From Sulfurimonas sp. HSL-1716 (lineage in GTDB: Bacteria; Campylobacterota; Campylobacteria; Campylobacterales; Sulfurimonadaceae): DNA of 64,000 nt. The notes beneath the pieces were generated by a model. That model saw only the letters and a program-made list of their open reading frames with translations. It was not told the origin of the DNA and did no database searches. The position numbers and the translations under genes are program-made. Location of the stretch: positions 744,001 to 808,000 of the forward strand of contig NZ_CP147918.1 of NCBI RefSeq assembly GCF_039645975.1. The letters are read 5' to 3'. Of the stretch, positions 8,571-18,565 are shown in pieces (positions within the stretch are counted from its first letter, which is position 1; every line of letters starts with the position of its first letter).

Positions 8571-10324
8571 TGCTTATGATCGATAAAAGGATATTGAATT
8601 TTCTGGTAATAATTGCATTGACTTTTGCAACGTTTTCATGGACATTCTTTATTTTTCACATACCGTTTGACATGAATGTCGTTCTTTTTGTATTGATTGT
8701 TCGTATTTTGGCTTCAGCACTGATTTTTAAGGATTATTCTCTTTCATGGAGTAAAGCGACTCAAAAAACGTTTTTGATCAAAAGTATAGTATATATCGCT
8801 GCATTTTTGATCTACCTGCCTGTACTCTACGGAGAAGCGAGATTTGCATTTCTGGCTTCAGAACTTTTTTTATATCTGTTCTCCATCAATTTCGCCATGT
8901 ATATGTATTATTATTTAGTGAACAAGAGTTTAGTGAGCAAATCCAAAACGATAGTGATATACGGAGCCGGAAGAGCTGGTATAAAGCTTGAAGAAGAGTT
9001 TCGTAACAGTGAATATAAAGTCAGATATTTTATCGATGACGATAAGATACTCCAGAAAAGATCGATCGACGGTGTCAGAATATTGTCAAAAGAAGAACTA
9101 CAAGAAAAAATAACGCAGGATAATAGAGTGGACCTGCTTGTTATTGCGATGCCTTCGGCTTCCGTGCAAAGAGTAAAAGAGATATACGATGATCTTAGCC
9201 CTTATTTTAAAACTATTAAGATATTACCGTCGTTAGACGAGATACTGAGGGATAAAGATTTTGCGAAACAGCTAAAAGATATCTCGGTAGAAGATCTTCT
9301 CGCAAGACATCCCAAAGACTTGGATAAAGCGGTCATAGAAGATTTTATCAAGGAAAAAACGGTTCTCATAACGGGAGCGGGCGGAAGTATAGGAAGTGAA
9401 ATAAGCAGACAGTGTGCATATTTCGGAGCCAGAGAGTTGATCCTTTTGGATCATAGCGAGTTCAATCTGTACAGTATTGCCGAAGAATTAAGCGAGTTCA
9501 AACCTATACTCGTTATGCAATCGGTCGTGAACAAAGATCTGTTGGACAAGACTTTTGAAAAACATCGTCCCGATATCATTATACATGCAGCAGCGTATAA
9601 GCATGTGCCTTTGGTCGAAGACAATATATCCGAAGCCATTATCAATAATGTTGTCGGAACAAAGAATGCAATCGATTGTGCCATAAAGCACAAAGTAAAA
9701 AAATTCGTACTTATATCCACAGATAAAGCCGTGCGTCCTACAAACGTCATGGGCACGACCAAAAGGATATGCGAGCTGTATGCACAAAATGCGAATGCGA
9801 CATCTTCGGATAATAGAGATCAAAACAGTACAGAGATCGTGGCGGTCAGATTTGGAAACGTTCTTGGAAGCAGCGGAAGCGTGATACCGAAATTTAAAGC
9901 CCAAATAGAAAACGGCGGTCCGGTCACGGTCACGCATCCTGATATAACTAGATATTTTATGCTGATACCAGAAGCATGCGAACTTGTACTTCAAGCCGGA
10001 GCCATAGGCAGCGGCGGAGAGATATTCATACTTGATATGGGTGATCCCGTGAAGATCACGGACTTGGCAAAACGAATGATCACATTGTCGGGCAATAATG
10101 ACATTAAGATAGAGTTCAGCGGACTAAGGGCGGGAGAAAAACTGTATGAAGAACTGCTCATCGACGACAGCGATGCAAAAACGCAGTATGAATCTATAAC
10201 CGTTGCAGGAAAGACACACTATGATATAGAAAAATTAAATCAAGATATTCATGAACTGCTTGATACTCAGGACAAGCTCAAAAAGCTCAAAGAGATAGTG
10301 CCGGAATTTAATCATAAATCATGA
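8570..10324 (+). CDS. WbpM/PglF-family membrane UDP-HexNAc 4,6-dehydratase
   Basis: A 584-residue polytopic plus soluble enzyme. About four N-terminal membrane segments are followed by a first nucleotide-binding fold (VIYGAGRAGIK, about residues 129-140) and the catalytic SDR domain (GAGGSIGSE, about 268-276). The active site has T384-D385-K386 and Met at 394 in NVMG where most SDRs have Tyr; this Met is normal for WbpM and PglF. The product would be UDP-4-keto-6-deoxy-HexNAc, feeding QuiNAc, FucNAc or bacillosamine pathways. The ATG overlaps the upstream stop (TAATG). AAAGGG at 8555-8560 fits this start. Confidence 0.92.
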   Translation: MLMIDKRILNFLVIIALTFATFSWTFFIFHIPFDMNVVLFVLIVRILASALIFKDYSLSWSKATQKTFLIKSIVYIAAFLIYLPVLYGEARFAFLASELFLYLFSINFAMYMYYYLVNKSLVSKSKTIVIYGAGRAGIKLEEEFRNSEYKVRYFIDDDKILQKRSIDGVRILSKEELQEKITQDNRVDLLVIAMPSASVQRVKEIYDDLSPYFKTIKILPSLDEILRDKDFAKQLKDISVEDLLARHPKDLDKAVIEDFIKEKTVLITGAGGSIGSEISRQCAYFGARELILLDHSEFNLYSIAEELSEFKPILVMQSVVNKDLLDKTFEKHRPDIIIHAAAYKHVPLVEDNISEAIINNVVGTKNAIDCAIKHKVKKFVLISTDKAVRPTNVMGTTKRICELYAQNANATSSDNRDQNSTEIVAVRFGNVLGSSGSVIPKFKAQIENGGPVTVTHPDITRYFMLIPEACELVLQAGAIGSGGEIFILDMGDPVKITDLAKRMITLSGNNDIKIEFSGLRAGEKLYEELLIDDSDAKTQYESITVAGKTHYDIEKLNQDIHELLDTQDKLKKLKEIVPEFNHKS

Positions 10325-10340
10325 CAAAATGCAATAAATT

Positions 10341-10369
10341 TTGAAAAATATTTATTTTTGTTCTATAGT
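10341..10369 (+). promoter_or_regulatory. Sigma-70-type promoter for the ComEA-like gene
   Basis: TTGAAA at 10341-10346 and TATAGT at 10364-10369 are separated by 17 bases. The start codon follows 27 bases after the -10 box. Confidence 0.5.
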
Positions 10370-10396
10370 GTTCTTATCTCAAAAAAAGGAAAGAAA

Positions 10397-10645
10397 ATGA
10401 AAGTTTTCGTCATAGTGGCTATTTTAGCCGGTTTGTTGTTTGGTGCGGTCGATATAAATACGGCAGGTAAAGATGAGCTGATGAGTTTAAAAGGGATAGG
10501 TATAAAAAAAGCCGATGCTATTTTAAAATATAGAAAGACGCATTGTTTTAAGAGTATCGAAGATCTGACAATAGTTAAAGGTATCGGACCAAAATTTATC
10601 GAAAAGAACAAAAAAGCGCTGAGTGCTTCAGTGTGTAAGAACTAA
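10397..10645 (+). CDS. ComEA-like secreted helix-hairpin-helix DNA-binding protein
   Basis: A small protein of 82 residues. A cleavable signal peptide (MKVFVIVAILAGLLFGAV) is followed by VDINTAGKDELMSLKGIGIKKADAILKYR and two helix-hairpin-helix turns (KGIGIKKA and KGIGPKFI). This matches short ComEA proteins that bind incoming DNA in the periplasm during transformation. Two Cys residues could form a disulfide. AAGGA at 10386-10390 fixes the ATG at 10397 rather than the in-frame ATG 10358. It is separate from the polysaccharide operon and has its own promoter. Confidence 0.82.
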   Translation: MKVFVIVAILAGLLFGAVDINTAGKDELMSLKGIGIKKADAILKYRKTHCFKSIEDLTIVKGIGPKFIEKNKKALSASVCKN

Positions 10646-10661
10646 ATCATATCTGAGATGC

Positions 10662-10667
10662 TATAAT
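10662..10667 (+). promoter_or_regulatory. Probable -10 box for pabA/trpG
   Basis: TATAAT lies 29 bases before the ATG of the amidotransferase gene. No convincing -35 box is seen, which is usual for Campylobacterota sigma-70 promoters. Confidence 0.4.
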
Positions 10668-10696
10668 TACGTCACTTATAGCAAAGAGATACAGAT

Positions 10697-11266
10697 ATGA
10701 TTTTAATGATTGACAATTATGATAGTTTTACCTATAACATAGTCCAGTATTGTCTGGAGCTCGGGGCAGATTTGAAAGTCATAAGAAACGATGAACTTAC
10801 TTTGGAGGAGATCAAAGCCCTAAAACCTGAGAAGATCATTGTCTCTCCTGGTCCGGCAACCCCCGATGATGCTGGGATAACTCTGGAAGTTATAGATTAT
10901 TTCAAAGACAAGCTTCCTATTCTGGGCATATGTTTGGGCCATCAAAGTATTGCACAGGTCTACGGAGCGAATGTGGTGCGTGCAAAAAATATGATGCATG
11001 GAAAAACATCGATTATGCAGCAGTCGGCTGAATGCGATATATTTAAAAAGATTCCGGAGCAGTTTCGTGCGACAAGGTATCATTCATTGATTGTTGAAAA
11101 AGACTCTCTTCCAAACGTGATCGAACCGACGGCGTATAGCATGGATGATGATGAGATCATGGCCCTTCGTATTAAAGATAAACCGATTTTCGGTGTACAG
11201 TTTCATCCTGAATCCATAATGAGCGAATTTGGTTACGAGATAATAGGAAACTTCTTAAAATTATGA
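10697..11266 (+). CDS. pabA: Aminodeoxychorismate/anthranilate synthase component II (glutamine amidotransferase)
   Basis: A class I glutamine amidotransferase of 189 residues, the size of PabA/TrpG. It supplies ammonia to the chorismate-using partner. The catalytic Cys is C79 in GICLGHQ, and the His/Glu pair is H170 and E172 in FHPES. The N-terminus MILMIDNYDSFTYN is diagnostic. It lies next to no trp gene, so a folate role (PabA) or a dual role is more likely than a purely tryptophan role; the symbol is therefore tentative. The last four bases overlap the next ATG. Confidence 0.9.
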   Translation: MILMIDNYDSFTYNIVQYCLELGADLKVIRNDELTLEEIKALKPEKIIVSPGPATPDDAGITLEVIDYFKDKLPILGICLGHQSIAQVYGANVVRAKNMMHGKTSIMQQSAECDIFKKIPEQFRATRYHSLIVEKDSLPNVIEPTAYSMDDDEIMALRIKDKPIFGVQFHPESIMSEFGYEIIGNFLKL

Positions 11267-12447
11267 AGAAATATCTCATCTTATTCCTAATTTTAGGATT
11301 AGATGCTCTTTTTTTATTATATGAAACTTCGCAGCTGTCGATAGGCTATAGTGAAGTTACTCTGCTTAACGGCGGTTTCTCTGTATTAAAGTATATAGAA
11401 GAGTTTTCTTTAGCGACATTTGGACAAAATGATGTAGCTCTTAGATTGCCGATGATATTGCTGCATCTCTCAAGTGCACTTCTGCTTTTTCACTTTTCCA
11501 AGAAATATCTAAAATATGATAGAGACAGATTATGGCTGCTGGTCGTATTCATACTTCTTCCGGGTGTTTTAAGCTCTTCTATAGTGGTAAACAGTGCCGG
11601 TCTTGTTATTTTTTCACTGTTTTTGTATTTAAACCTTTATAGCATAAATCCATATTTTAAGTATTTATTATTAGTACCTATCTGGTTTGTAAGCCCGAGT
11701 ATAATATTTTTGTATTTAGGGTTGATGTTTTATGCGATAAAGGAGAAAAACTATCGGTTTGCGCTCCTTAATCTTTTTCTTTTTTCTTCATCCTTATATG
11801 TTAACGGCTTTGATACGACCGGCCTTCCTAAAGGGCATTTTTTAGATACGCTTGCTATCTATTCCGCTATTTTTACCCCGATAGTATTTGTGTATATATT
11901 TTATATTTTATATAGAAGATATGTAACTTCAAGAGAAGATATTCTCTGGTATATATCGTCTACGGCTTTTATGATCTCTTTATTACTATCTTTTAGGCAA
12001 AGACTTCATCTGGAAAACTTTGCTCCATATATTTTGCTGGCTTTACCGATAGCGGCACAAACATTTTATCATTCGTACAGGGTAAGACTCAAACAATTTA
12101 GAGGAACATACAAGACGATATTCATAATTTCACTTCTGTTTTTATCATTGAACGCTACGATGGTATTATTTAATAAATATATTTACTGCTTTTTAGATGA
12201 TCCGCAAGAGCATTTTGCATATGATATGCATATCGCAAAAGATCTGGCAGAAAAATTAAAGGAAAAAAATATTGCCTGCGTGAATGCAAACAATAAAAAA
12301 CTGCAATTAAGATTGAAGTTTTATGAGATAGGTTATTGTCAAGGTAATACACTCTCAAAAATCAAACATAAAGACTCGATTAATGTAACTATAAGTTACA
12401 AAGGCTGTAAAGTATACAAAACTTATGTTACAAAAATTAACAAATAA
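11263..12447 (+). CDS. GT39/ArnT-like membrane protein of unknown acceptor
   Basis: A 394-residue protein with about 9-10 membrane segments. The early segment FGQNDVALRLPMILLHLSSALLLF is the signature seen in polyprenyl-phosphate-sugar transferases of the GT39/GT83 (ArnT, PMT) type. The first loop lacks an obvious acidic DE pair; only E in GYSEV is present, so activity is uncertain. A soluble C-terminal tail (about residues 315-394) ends in a Cys-containing domain. It is coupled to pabA by an ATGA overlap, although the two have no evident functional link. Confidence 0.55.
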   Translation: MKKYLILFLILGLDALFLLYETSQLSIGYSEVTLLNGGFSVLKYIEEFSLATFGQNDVALRLPMILLHLSSALLLFHFSKKYLKYDRDRLWLLVVFILLPGVLSSSIVVNSAGLVIFSLFLYLNLYSINPYFKYLLLVPIWFVSPSIIFLYLGLMFYAIKEKNYRFALLNLFLFSSSLYVNGFDTTGLPKGHFLDTLAIYSAIFTPIVFVYIFYILYRRYVTSREDILWYISSTAFMISLLLSFRQRLHLENFAPYILLALPIAAQTFYHSYRVRLKQFRGTYKTIFIISLLFLSLNATMVLFNKYIYCFLDDPQEHFAYDMHIAKDLAEKLKEKNIACVNANNKKLQLRLKFYEIGYCQGNTLSKIKHKDSINVTISYKGCKVYKTYVTKINK

Positions 12448-12503
12448 AACTATAAATACTACTAAGAATTATAAATACAACGTATCAAAAAGATAATTTA
12501 TGC

Positions 12504-12509
12504 TACAAT
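12504..12509 (+). promoter_or_regulatory. Probable -10 box for aclBA
   Basis: TACAAT in the context ATGCTACAATC lies 36 bases upstream of the aclB ATG. A strong ribosome binding site (TAAGGAG) follows at 12534-12540. Confidence 0.45.
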
Positions 12510-12545
12510 CATCCCCAAATATTCAACTATAAGTAAGGAGTTGCA

Positions 12546-13865
12546 ATGGCTCAAAGAGCGATTCGTGAATACGACGGTAAAGCAATTTTCTCGAAACACT
12601 GGGAAAAGTATTTCAGCGGGTTTCACTACGGATTTAAATCTGTACTGGTGACCAGCGGTGCTGAATTAAAAGCAAAAGCTGAGGAGCATGGTTTTGAATG
12701 GCTAAAACAAGAACCTCTTGTAGCAAAACCGGATATGCTTTTCGGTAAGCGTGGTAAAAATGATCTTGTTCTATTTAAAACAAACAAACCTGGTGACGTA
12801 ACATTAGCCGATGCCGCTGCATGGATAGATGAAAAAATGTCTCACACGACTACACTGCTTTCAGGGCAACATGGACAGTTGACTCATTTTATAGTTGAGC
12901 CTTTCACTCCTCACTCACAAGAGCAAGAATACTACATCTCTGCAACAACTGTCGGTGAAGACGATGTACTTTATATGTCAGCAGAAGGCGGTATGGAAGT
13001 AGAAGAAGGCTGGGATGAAAAAGTAAATGAAGTACATATCCCGATCAATATGAGCGATGGCGATATCGAGCATGCAGTAAAAGCTAATATCCCTTCAGAT
13101 ATTCCTGAAGCGAATAAAGCGACTTTTGCATCATTTGCAATACAGTTCTTTAAATTTTACAGAGATTTGAACTTTGCGTACTTAGAGATCAACCCGATCG
13201 TTATGCTGGATAATAACGAAATGGCTATTTTGGACCTAGTGGCTCGTCTGGACGATACTGCAGGCTTTATGATGAGAGATTCTTGGGGTGCGATAGAGTT
13301 CCCGACGGCGTTTGGCATGGAAGACCAATCTCCTGAAGAAAAAGCGATTGCAGAAGCAGATGCGAAATCCGGTGCTTCACTTAAACTTACTATTCTTAAC
13401 CCTATGGGAAGAATCTGGACTATGGTTGCAGGCGGTGGCGCTTCGGTCGTTTACGCCGATACTATTGCTGACCTTTCGGGTAATGTTTCAGACCTTGCGA
13501 ACTACGGTGAATATTCAGGCGGTCCGACTACGGGTGAAACAAAATTCTATGCAGATACTCTTTTTGATCTTATGACTCGTCATAAAGATGCAAAAGGCCG
13601 TGATAAGATCCTGATCATCGGTGGAGCTATCGCAAACTTTACTGATGTCGCAAAAACATTTACCGGTATCATCCAGTCGTTTGAAGAATATGCAGAAAAA
13701 TTAAAAGCGCATAATACTCGTATTTACGTACGCCGCGGCGGACCTAACTATGAAAAAGGTCTTAAAGACATTAAAGAAGCAGCAGACCGTTTAGGCCTGT
13801 ACATAGAAGTTTACGGACCGGAAACTCACGTTACCGATATCGTTCGTATGGCTTTAGAGAAGTAA
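12546..13865 (+). CDS. aclB: ATP-citrate lyase beta (small) subunit
   Basis: Together with AclA it cleaves citrate with ATP and CoA to acetyl-CoA and oxaloacetate, the diagnostic step of the reductive TCA cycle. The protein has 439 residues. It has an ATP-grasp N-terminal half (MAQRAIREYDGKAIFSKHW onward, with FAYLEINPIVMLDN) and a C-terminal succinyl-CoA-synthetase-like half containing VAGGGASVVYADTI and the citrate-binding region GEYSGGPTTGETKFYADTL. It is followed after 9 bases by aclA. The strong Shine-Dalgarno suggests high expression, as expected for central carbon fixation. Confidence 0.97.
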   Translation: MAQRAIREYDGKAIFSKHWEKYFSGFHYGFKSVLVTSGAELKAKAEEHGFEWLKQEPLVAKPDMLFGKRGKNDLVLFKTNKPGDVTLADAAAWIDEKMSHTTTLLSGQHGQLTHFIVEPFTPHSQEQEYYISATTVGEDDVLYMSAEGGMEVEEGWDEKVNEVHIPINMSDGDIEHAVKANIPSDIPEANKATFASFAIQFFKFYRDLNFAYLEINPIVMLDNNEMAILDLVARLDDTAGFMMRDSWGAIEFPTAFGMEDQSPEEKAIAEADAKSGASLKLTILNPMGRIWTMVAGGGASVVYADTIADLSGNVSDLANYGEYSGGPTTGETKFYADTLFDLMTRHKDAKGRDKILIIGGAIANFTDVAKTFTGIIQSFEEYAEKLKAHNTRIYVRRGGPNYEKGLKDIKEAADRLGLYIEVYGPETHVTDIVRMALEK

Positions 13866-13874
13866 GGAGATATT

Positions 13875-15692
13875 ATGGGTGCATTATTTACTAAAGATAC
13901 ACAAGCAATTTTTTGGAATAACAATAAAAGCGCGATTCAGCGTATGCTTGATTATGATTATACTATTTCTCGCGAGAAGCCGTCGGTCGCAGCTATCGTA
14001 GCTCCGACGTCAAACAATAAATTTGAGAAATTTTTCTATGGACCGGATGAAATAATGGTTCCGGTTTTCCGTTCTACAGGCGAAGCGGCACAAGCTTTTC
14101 CAAAAGCTGACGTACTTCTAAACTTTGCATCGTTTAGAACTGCTTATGACGTAACGATGGAAGCGATCGCTATCAAAGGGCAGTTTAAAACTGTTATGGT
14201 TACTGCAGAGGGTATCCCTGAGAGACTTGCAAGAAAGATGAACCAATCAGCTCGCGATGCAGGCGTTACGGTTATCGGGCCTGCTACTGTCGGTGGTATC
14301 GCTCCGGGTGCGTTTAAGATTGCAAACGTCGGAGGAACTATTGAAAATATTGTAAACTCTAAACTTCACCGTGCAGGTTCTTGTGGTCTTGTGACTCGCT
14401 CGGGTGGTTTGTTTAACGAACTTTCAAACATAATCGCTATCAATGCGGACGGTATTGCAGAGGGTGTTGCGATCGGCGGTGACAGATTTGTCGGTTCGGT
14501 CTTCATTGATAATCTTTTACGTATGGAAGGTAATCCTGAAGTAAAATATATGATCTTACTTGGCGAAGTAGGCGGTACTGAAGAGTACAAAGTTATTGAA
14601 GCTGTAAAATCAGGAAAGATCAAGAAGCCGATCATTGCATGGTGTATCGGTACGATTGCCAAACATTTCAGTTCTGGCGTTCAGTTCGGTCATGCGGGTG
14701 CTAGTGCGAATGCCGATGCTGAAACGGCAGCCGCTAAAAATAAAGCGATGGCTGAAGCCGGTATCTTTGTTCCTGAATCTTTCAACGATCTTCCGGCGAA
14801 AATCAACGAGGTATATACTAAATTGAAAGCAGACGGAGTAATCACAGATATTGTAGAACCTGAGTTAAAAGTAGTTCCGACGGTACGTCGTGCAAAAGAG
14901 TTTATCTGTACGATCAGTGATGATCGCGGTGACGAAGCGACTTATGCCGGATTCCCGATCTCTTCGGTCGCAACTCCTGAAACAGGATTCGGTATAGGTG
15001 ATGTTATATCACTTCTATGGTTCAAAAAACGTTATCCGAAATGGGCTACGGAATATATTGAAACCGTTATCAAAACCGTTGCAGATCATGGTCCTGCGGT
15101 TTCGGGCGCTCATAATGCCAAAGTTACGGCTCGTGCGGGTAAAGATGTGATCTCTTCTCTTGTTACAGGTCTTTTAACGATCGGCCCGCGTTTCGGCGGA
15201 GCGATCGACGATGCTGCGCGTTACTTTAAATATGCGAACGACAACGGGATGAGTCCTGCCGAATTTATCAACTATATGAAAAAAGAGGGTAAAACAATTT
15301 CGGGTATCGGACACCGTATTAAATCGGTTCGTAATCCGGATCTACGTGTAAGCGGACTTAAAAAATTTGCTGCTGAAAACTTCCCGGCGACTCCGCTGCT
15401 TGACTTTGCACTCGAAGTTGAAAAGCTTACTACAAGTAAAAAAGATAACCTTATCTTGAACGTTGACGGTACTATCGGTATCTTAATGGTAGATATGTGG
15501 CGTGCACTTGGCTATGCGGAAGATGAGATCGACGGTTTCATCGATGCAGGTGCGTTAAATGCATTCTTCGTGGTCGGCCGTTCGATCGGCTTCATCGGTC
15601 ATGTCCTTGATGAAAAACGTCTTGGAATGCCGATGTATCGCCATCCGATGGATGACATCCTTTACAGCGTTGAAAAAGCAGAAGAGCTTTAA
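13875..15692 (+). CDS. aclA: ATP-citrate lyase alpha (large) subunit
   Basis: A 605-residue protein. The N-terminal part is like the succinyl-CoA synthetase alpha subunit and has the phosphorylated His H273 in FGHAGA. From about residue 340 there is a citrate-synthase-like domain with catalytic-type His residues H413 (SGAHNA) and H480 (GIGHRIKSVRNPD) and the C-terminal HPMDDILY. It acts in the cytoplasm as a complex with AclB. AAGGAG at 13864-13869 precedes the ATG. A terminator follows the gene, so aclBA forms a two-gene operon. Confidence 0.97.
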   Translation: MGALFTKDTQAIFWNNNKSAIQRMLDYDYTISREKPSVAAIVAPTSNNKFEKFFYGPDEIMVPVFRSTGEAAQAFPKADVLLNFASFRTAYDVTMEAIAIKGQFKTVMVTAEGIPERLARKMNQSARDAGVTVIGPATVGGIAPGAFKIANVGGTIENIVNSKLHRAGSCGLVTRSGGLFNELSNIIAINADGIAEGVAIGGDRFVGSVFIDNLLRMEGNPEVKYMILLGEVGGTEEYKVIEAVKSGKIKKPIIAWCIGTIAKHFSSGVQFGHAGASANADAETAAAKNKAMAEAGIFVPESFNDLPAKINEVYTKLKADGVITDIVEPELKVVPTVRRAKEFICTISDDRGDEATYAGFPISSVATPETGFGIGDVISLLWFKKRYPKWATEYIETVIKTVADHGPAVSGAHNAKVTARAGKDVISSLVTGLLTIGPRFGGAIDDAARYFKYANDNGMSPAEFINYMKKEGKTISGIGHRIKSVRNPDLRVSGLKKFAAENFPATPLLDFALEVEKLTTSKKDNLILNVDGTIGILMVDMWRALGYAEDEIDGFIDAGALNAFFVVGRSIGFIGHVLDEKRLGMPMYRHPMDDILYSVEKAEEL

Positions 15693-15708
15693 GCTCTTCT
15701 GTCCTCTT

Positions 15709-15730
15709 CGGCTTATATCCAAGCCGTTTT
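15709..15730 (+). terminator. Rho-independent terminator after aclA
   Basis: A CGGCTT / AAGCCG stem (15709-15714 with 15721-15726) with loop ATATCC is followed by TTTT and a T-rich run. An additional perfect inverted repeat spans the aclA stop (15681-15699). Confidence 0.7.
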
Positions 15731-15784
15731 CTTGCTCTTTTTTACTTTTTTATTTTTCTAATTTACTTTATATCACTTTTTCGT

Positions 15785-15790
15785 TACAAT
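15785..15790 (+). promoter_or_regulatory. Probable -10 box for the pseudopilin gene
   Basis: TACAAT lies 32 bases before the ATG within a T-rich tract typical of Campylobacterota promoters. Confidence 0.35.
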
Positions 15791-15822
15791 GGAAGCATAA
15801 TAATTTTATGTAAAGAAAAAAA

Positions 15823-16491
15823 ATGAAAAGATCAGCTTTTACAATGTTGGAACTTGTTTTTGTAATTGTTGTAATCGGGATTCTTGCTGCTATTTTTATC
15901 CCAAAATTTGCCCAAAACAAATTATCTGAAGCAGCGAATCAGGTGATCTCACATATACGATATACACAGCATCTGGCATTGATGGATGATAAATATGATG
16001 CTAATGATGCGCATTGGTATCAAAAAAGATGGCAGATATTCTTTGCCAAGACTGGTGGAAGCGGTAATAAATGGGCATATACGATATATAGCGATAGTAA
16101 TAATTATGATGGAGTTCCAAATCCTACGGAGATAGCTTTAAATCCGTTAGATAAGACAAAAAGATTAACGGGTGGCTATAGCGTAGGTACCGTTGCTTAC
16201 GGTGATAGTGATGCAAGCGATAAATTGAATTTAGGAAATGAATACGGCATTACAAATATCACTTTTTCAAGCAACTGCAGCGGAAGCGGCTTAAGAATAT
16301 CGTTTGATCATTTGGGTCGACCGATGTATGACGGCCCTCATAAGCTGGATGCGCCTTACACAGATGGGGGAGCCTCAAAGCTAATTCAAAAAGATGCAGG
16401 CGGAAATCCTTGTATCATTACATTAACGAGATCGTCTGAATCAACACAAATAGCTATAGAGCCTGAAACGGGTTATGTCCATATCCAGTAG
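15823..16491 (+). CDS. Type II/type IV prepilin-like protein (pseudopilin)
   Basis: A 222-residue protein with a class III prepilin leader. A short basic MKRSA is followed by FTMLELVFVIVVIGILAAIFIP with Glu at +5. The residue before the cleavage site is Ala rather than the usual Gly. The globular part has two Cys (C in SNCSG and C in GNPCI), which could pair, and a C-terminal IAIEPETGYVHI motif seen in GspH-like pseudopilins. No other pilus or secretion gene is adjacent, so it is an orphan. It may serve a T4P or competence pseudopilus together with genes elsewhere. Confidence 0.82.
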   Translation: MKRSAFTMLELVFVIVVIGILAAIFIPKFAQNKLSEAANQVISHIRYTQHLALMDDKYDANDAHWYQKRWQIFFAKTGGSGNKWAYTIYSDSNNYDGVPNPTEIALNPLDKTKRLTGGYSVGTVAYGDSDASDKLNLGNEYGITNITFSSNCSGSGLRISFDHLGRPMYDGPHKLDAPYTDGGASKLIQKDAGGNPCIITLTRSSESTQIAIEPETGYVHIQ

Positions 16492-16528
16492 TTTTTCTAA
16501 TTTAATAGATTTTTAAGAATATTTTCCC

Positions 16529-16534
16529 TATAAT
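16529..16534 (+). promoter_or_regulatory. rRNA operon -10 box
   Basis: TATAAT is followed by CCCGTCC about 7 bases on. It is the last good promoter signal before the 16S gene and about 300 bases upstream of it. Transcription would begin near 16541. Confidence 0.6.
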
Positions 16535-16656
16535 TCCCGTCCACAAAACAAGCGAAGCGCTTTTCGCGAAGCGGAAATGTTTCTGAAGAGAGCATAGCGA
16601 GCGAAAAAAATGGAATAGCTGATTTTCGAGTTGAGGATCAGGGAGATTTGTTTTGA

Positions 16657-16682
16657 GATCATTGAAAACTAAGCAAGTAGAC
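16657..16682 (+). other. 16S processing stem, left arm
   Basis: This 26-base segment is the reverse complement of 18431-18456 except for two positions that form G-U pairs. The two arms flank the mature 16S and would form the long duplex cut by RNase III. Confidence 0.8.
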
Positions 16683-16833
16683 GACGGGGACGGCTAACGA
16701 GAGTTAGGGTTGTCGGAAGTTTACTTAAAGATAACTATAACATAACCGTCTATTTAATACTATTTATTAAATGGATACTTTTTAAAAAATAAAGCCAATG
16801 ATTTTTATCTTGGGCTTTGGTTCAAATAATTCA

Positions 16834-18348
<1,515 letters not shown>

Positions 18349-18430
18349 CTAGAGTAAAGAGATATCATTCGTTTGATATGCTCAATATAAAGAAAATCTC
18401 ACACGAGAAAAAAATGTTAGTTGTTCAGTT

Positions 18431-18456
18431 GTCTGCTTGCTTAGTTTTCAGTGATC
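18431..18456 (+). other. 16S processing stem, right arm
   Basis: Pairs with 16657-16682 across the whole 16S gene, with 24 Watson-Crick and 2 G-U pairs. Confidence 0.8.
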
Positions 18457-18488
18457 TATGTTATTTCACATATCGACCGATTATTCTC

Positions 18489-18565
18489 GGGCCTATAGCT
18501 CAGCTGGTTAGAGTGCACCCCTGATAAGGGTGAGGTCAGAGGTTCAAGTCCTCTTAGGCCCACCA
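18489..18565 (+). tRNA. tRNA-Ile (GAT anticodon)
   Basis: A 77-base cloverleaf. The acceptor stem GGGCCTA pairs with TAGGCCC and the CCA end is encoded. The anticodon stem CACCC/GGGTG holds the loop CTGATAA with anticodon GAT, and the T arm contains GGTTCAAGTCC. It lies in the 16S-23S spacer. The tRNA-Ala often found beside it in bacterial rRNA spacers is absent here. Confidence 0.97.

Larger units (their letters stand above)
16492..16833 (+). other. rRNA operon promoter and 16S leader
   Basis: This 342-base gap has no gene. It holds a -10 box TATAAT at 16529-16534 without a clear -35, a GC-rich hairpin-forming stretch at about 16552-16578, the left arm of the 16S processing stem (16657-16682) and a small hairpin CTAAC-GAGA-GTTAG at 16694-16707. 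It precedes the 16S gene and is the transcribed leader. Confidence 0.75.

Noticed and set aside
9272-9994. Open frames opposite the WbpM-like gene
   Set aside because: They are shadows of a strongly supported dehydratase gene, with no start signals or domain content.
10358-10396. Longer start for the ComEA-like protein
   Set aside because: It would place the start upstream of or inside the promoter -10 box and disrupt a good signal peptide; AAGGA supports 10397.
15681-15699. Perfect inverted repeat at the aclA stop considered as the main terminator
   Set aside because: It has almost no loop and is followed by GTCCTC rather than a T-run; the stem at 15709-15726 followed by TTTT fits better.
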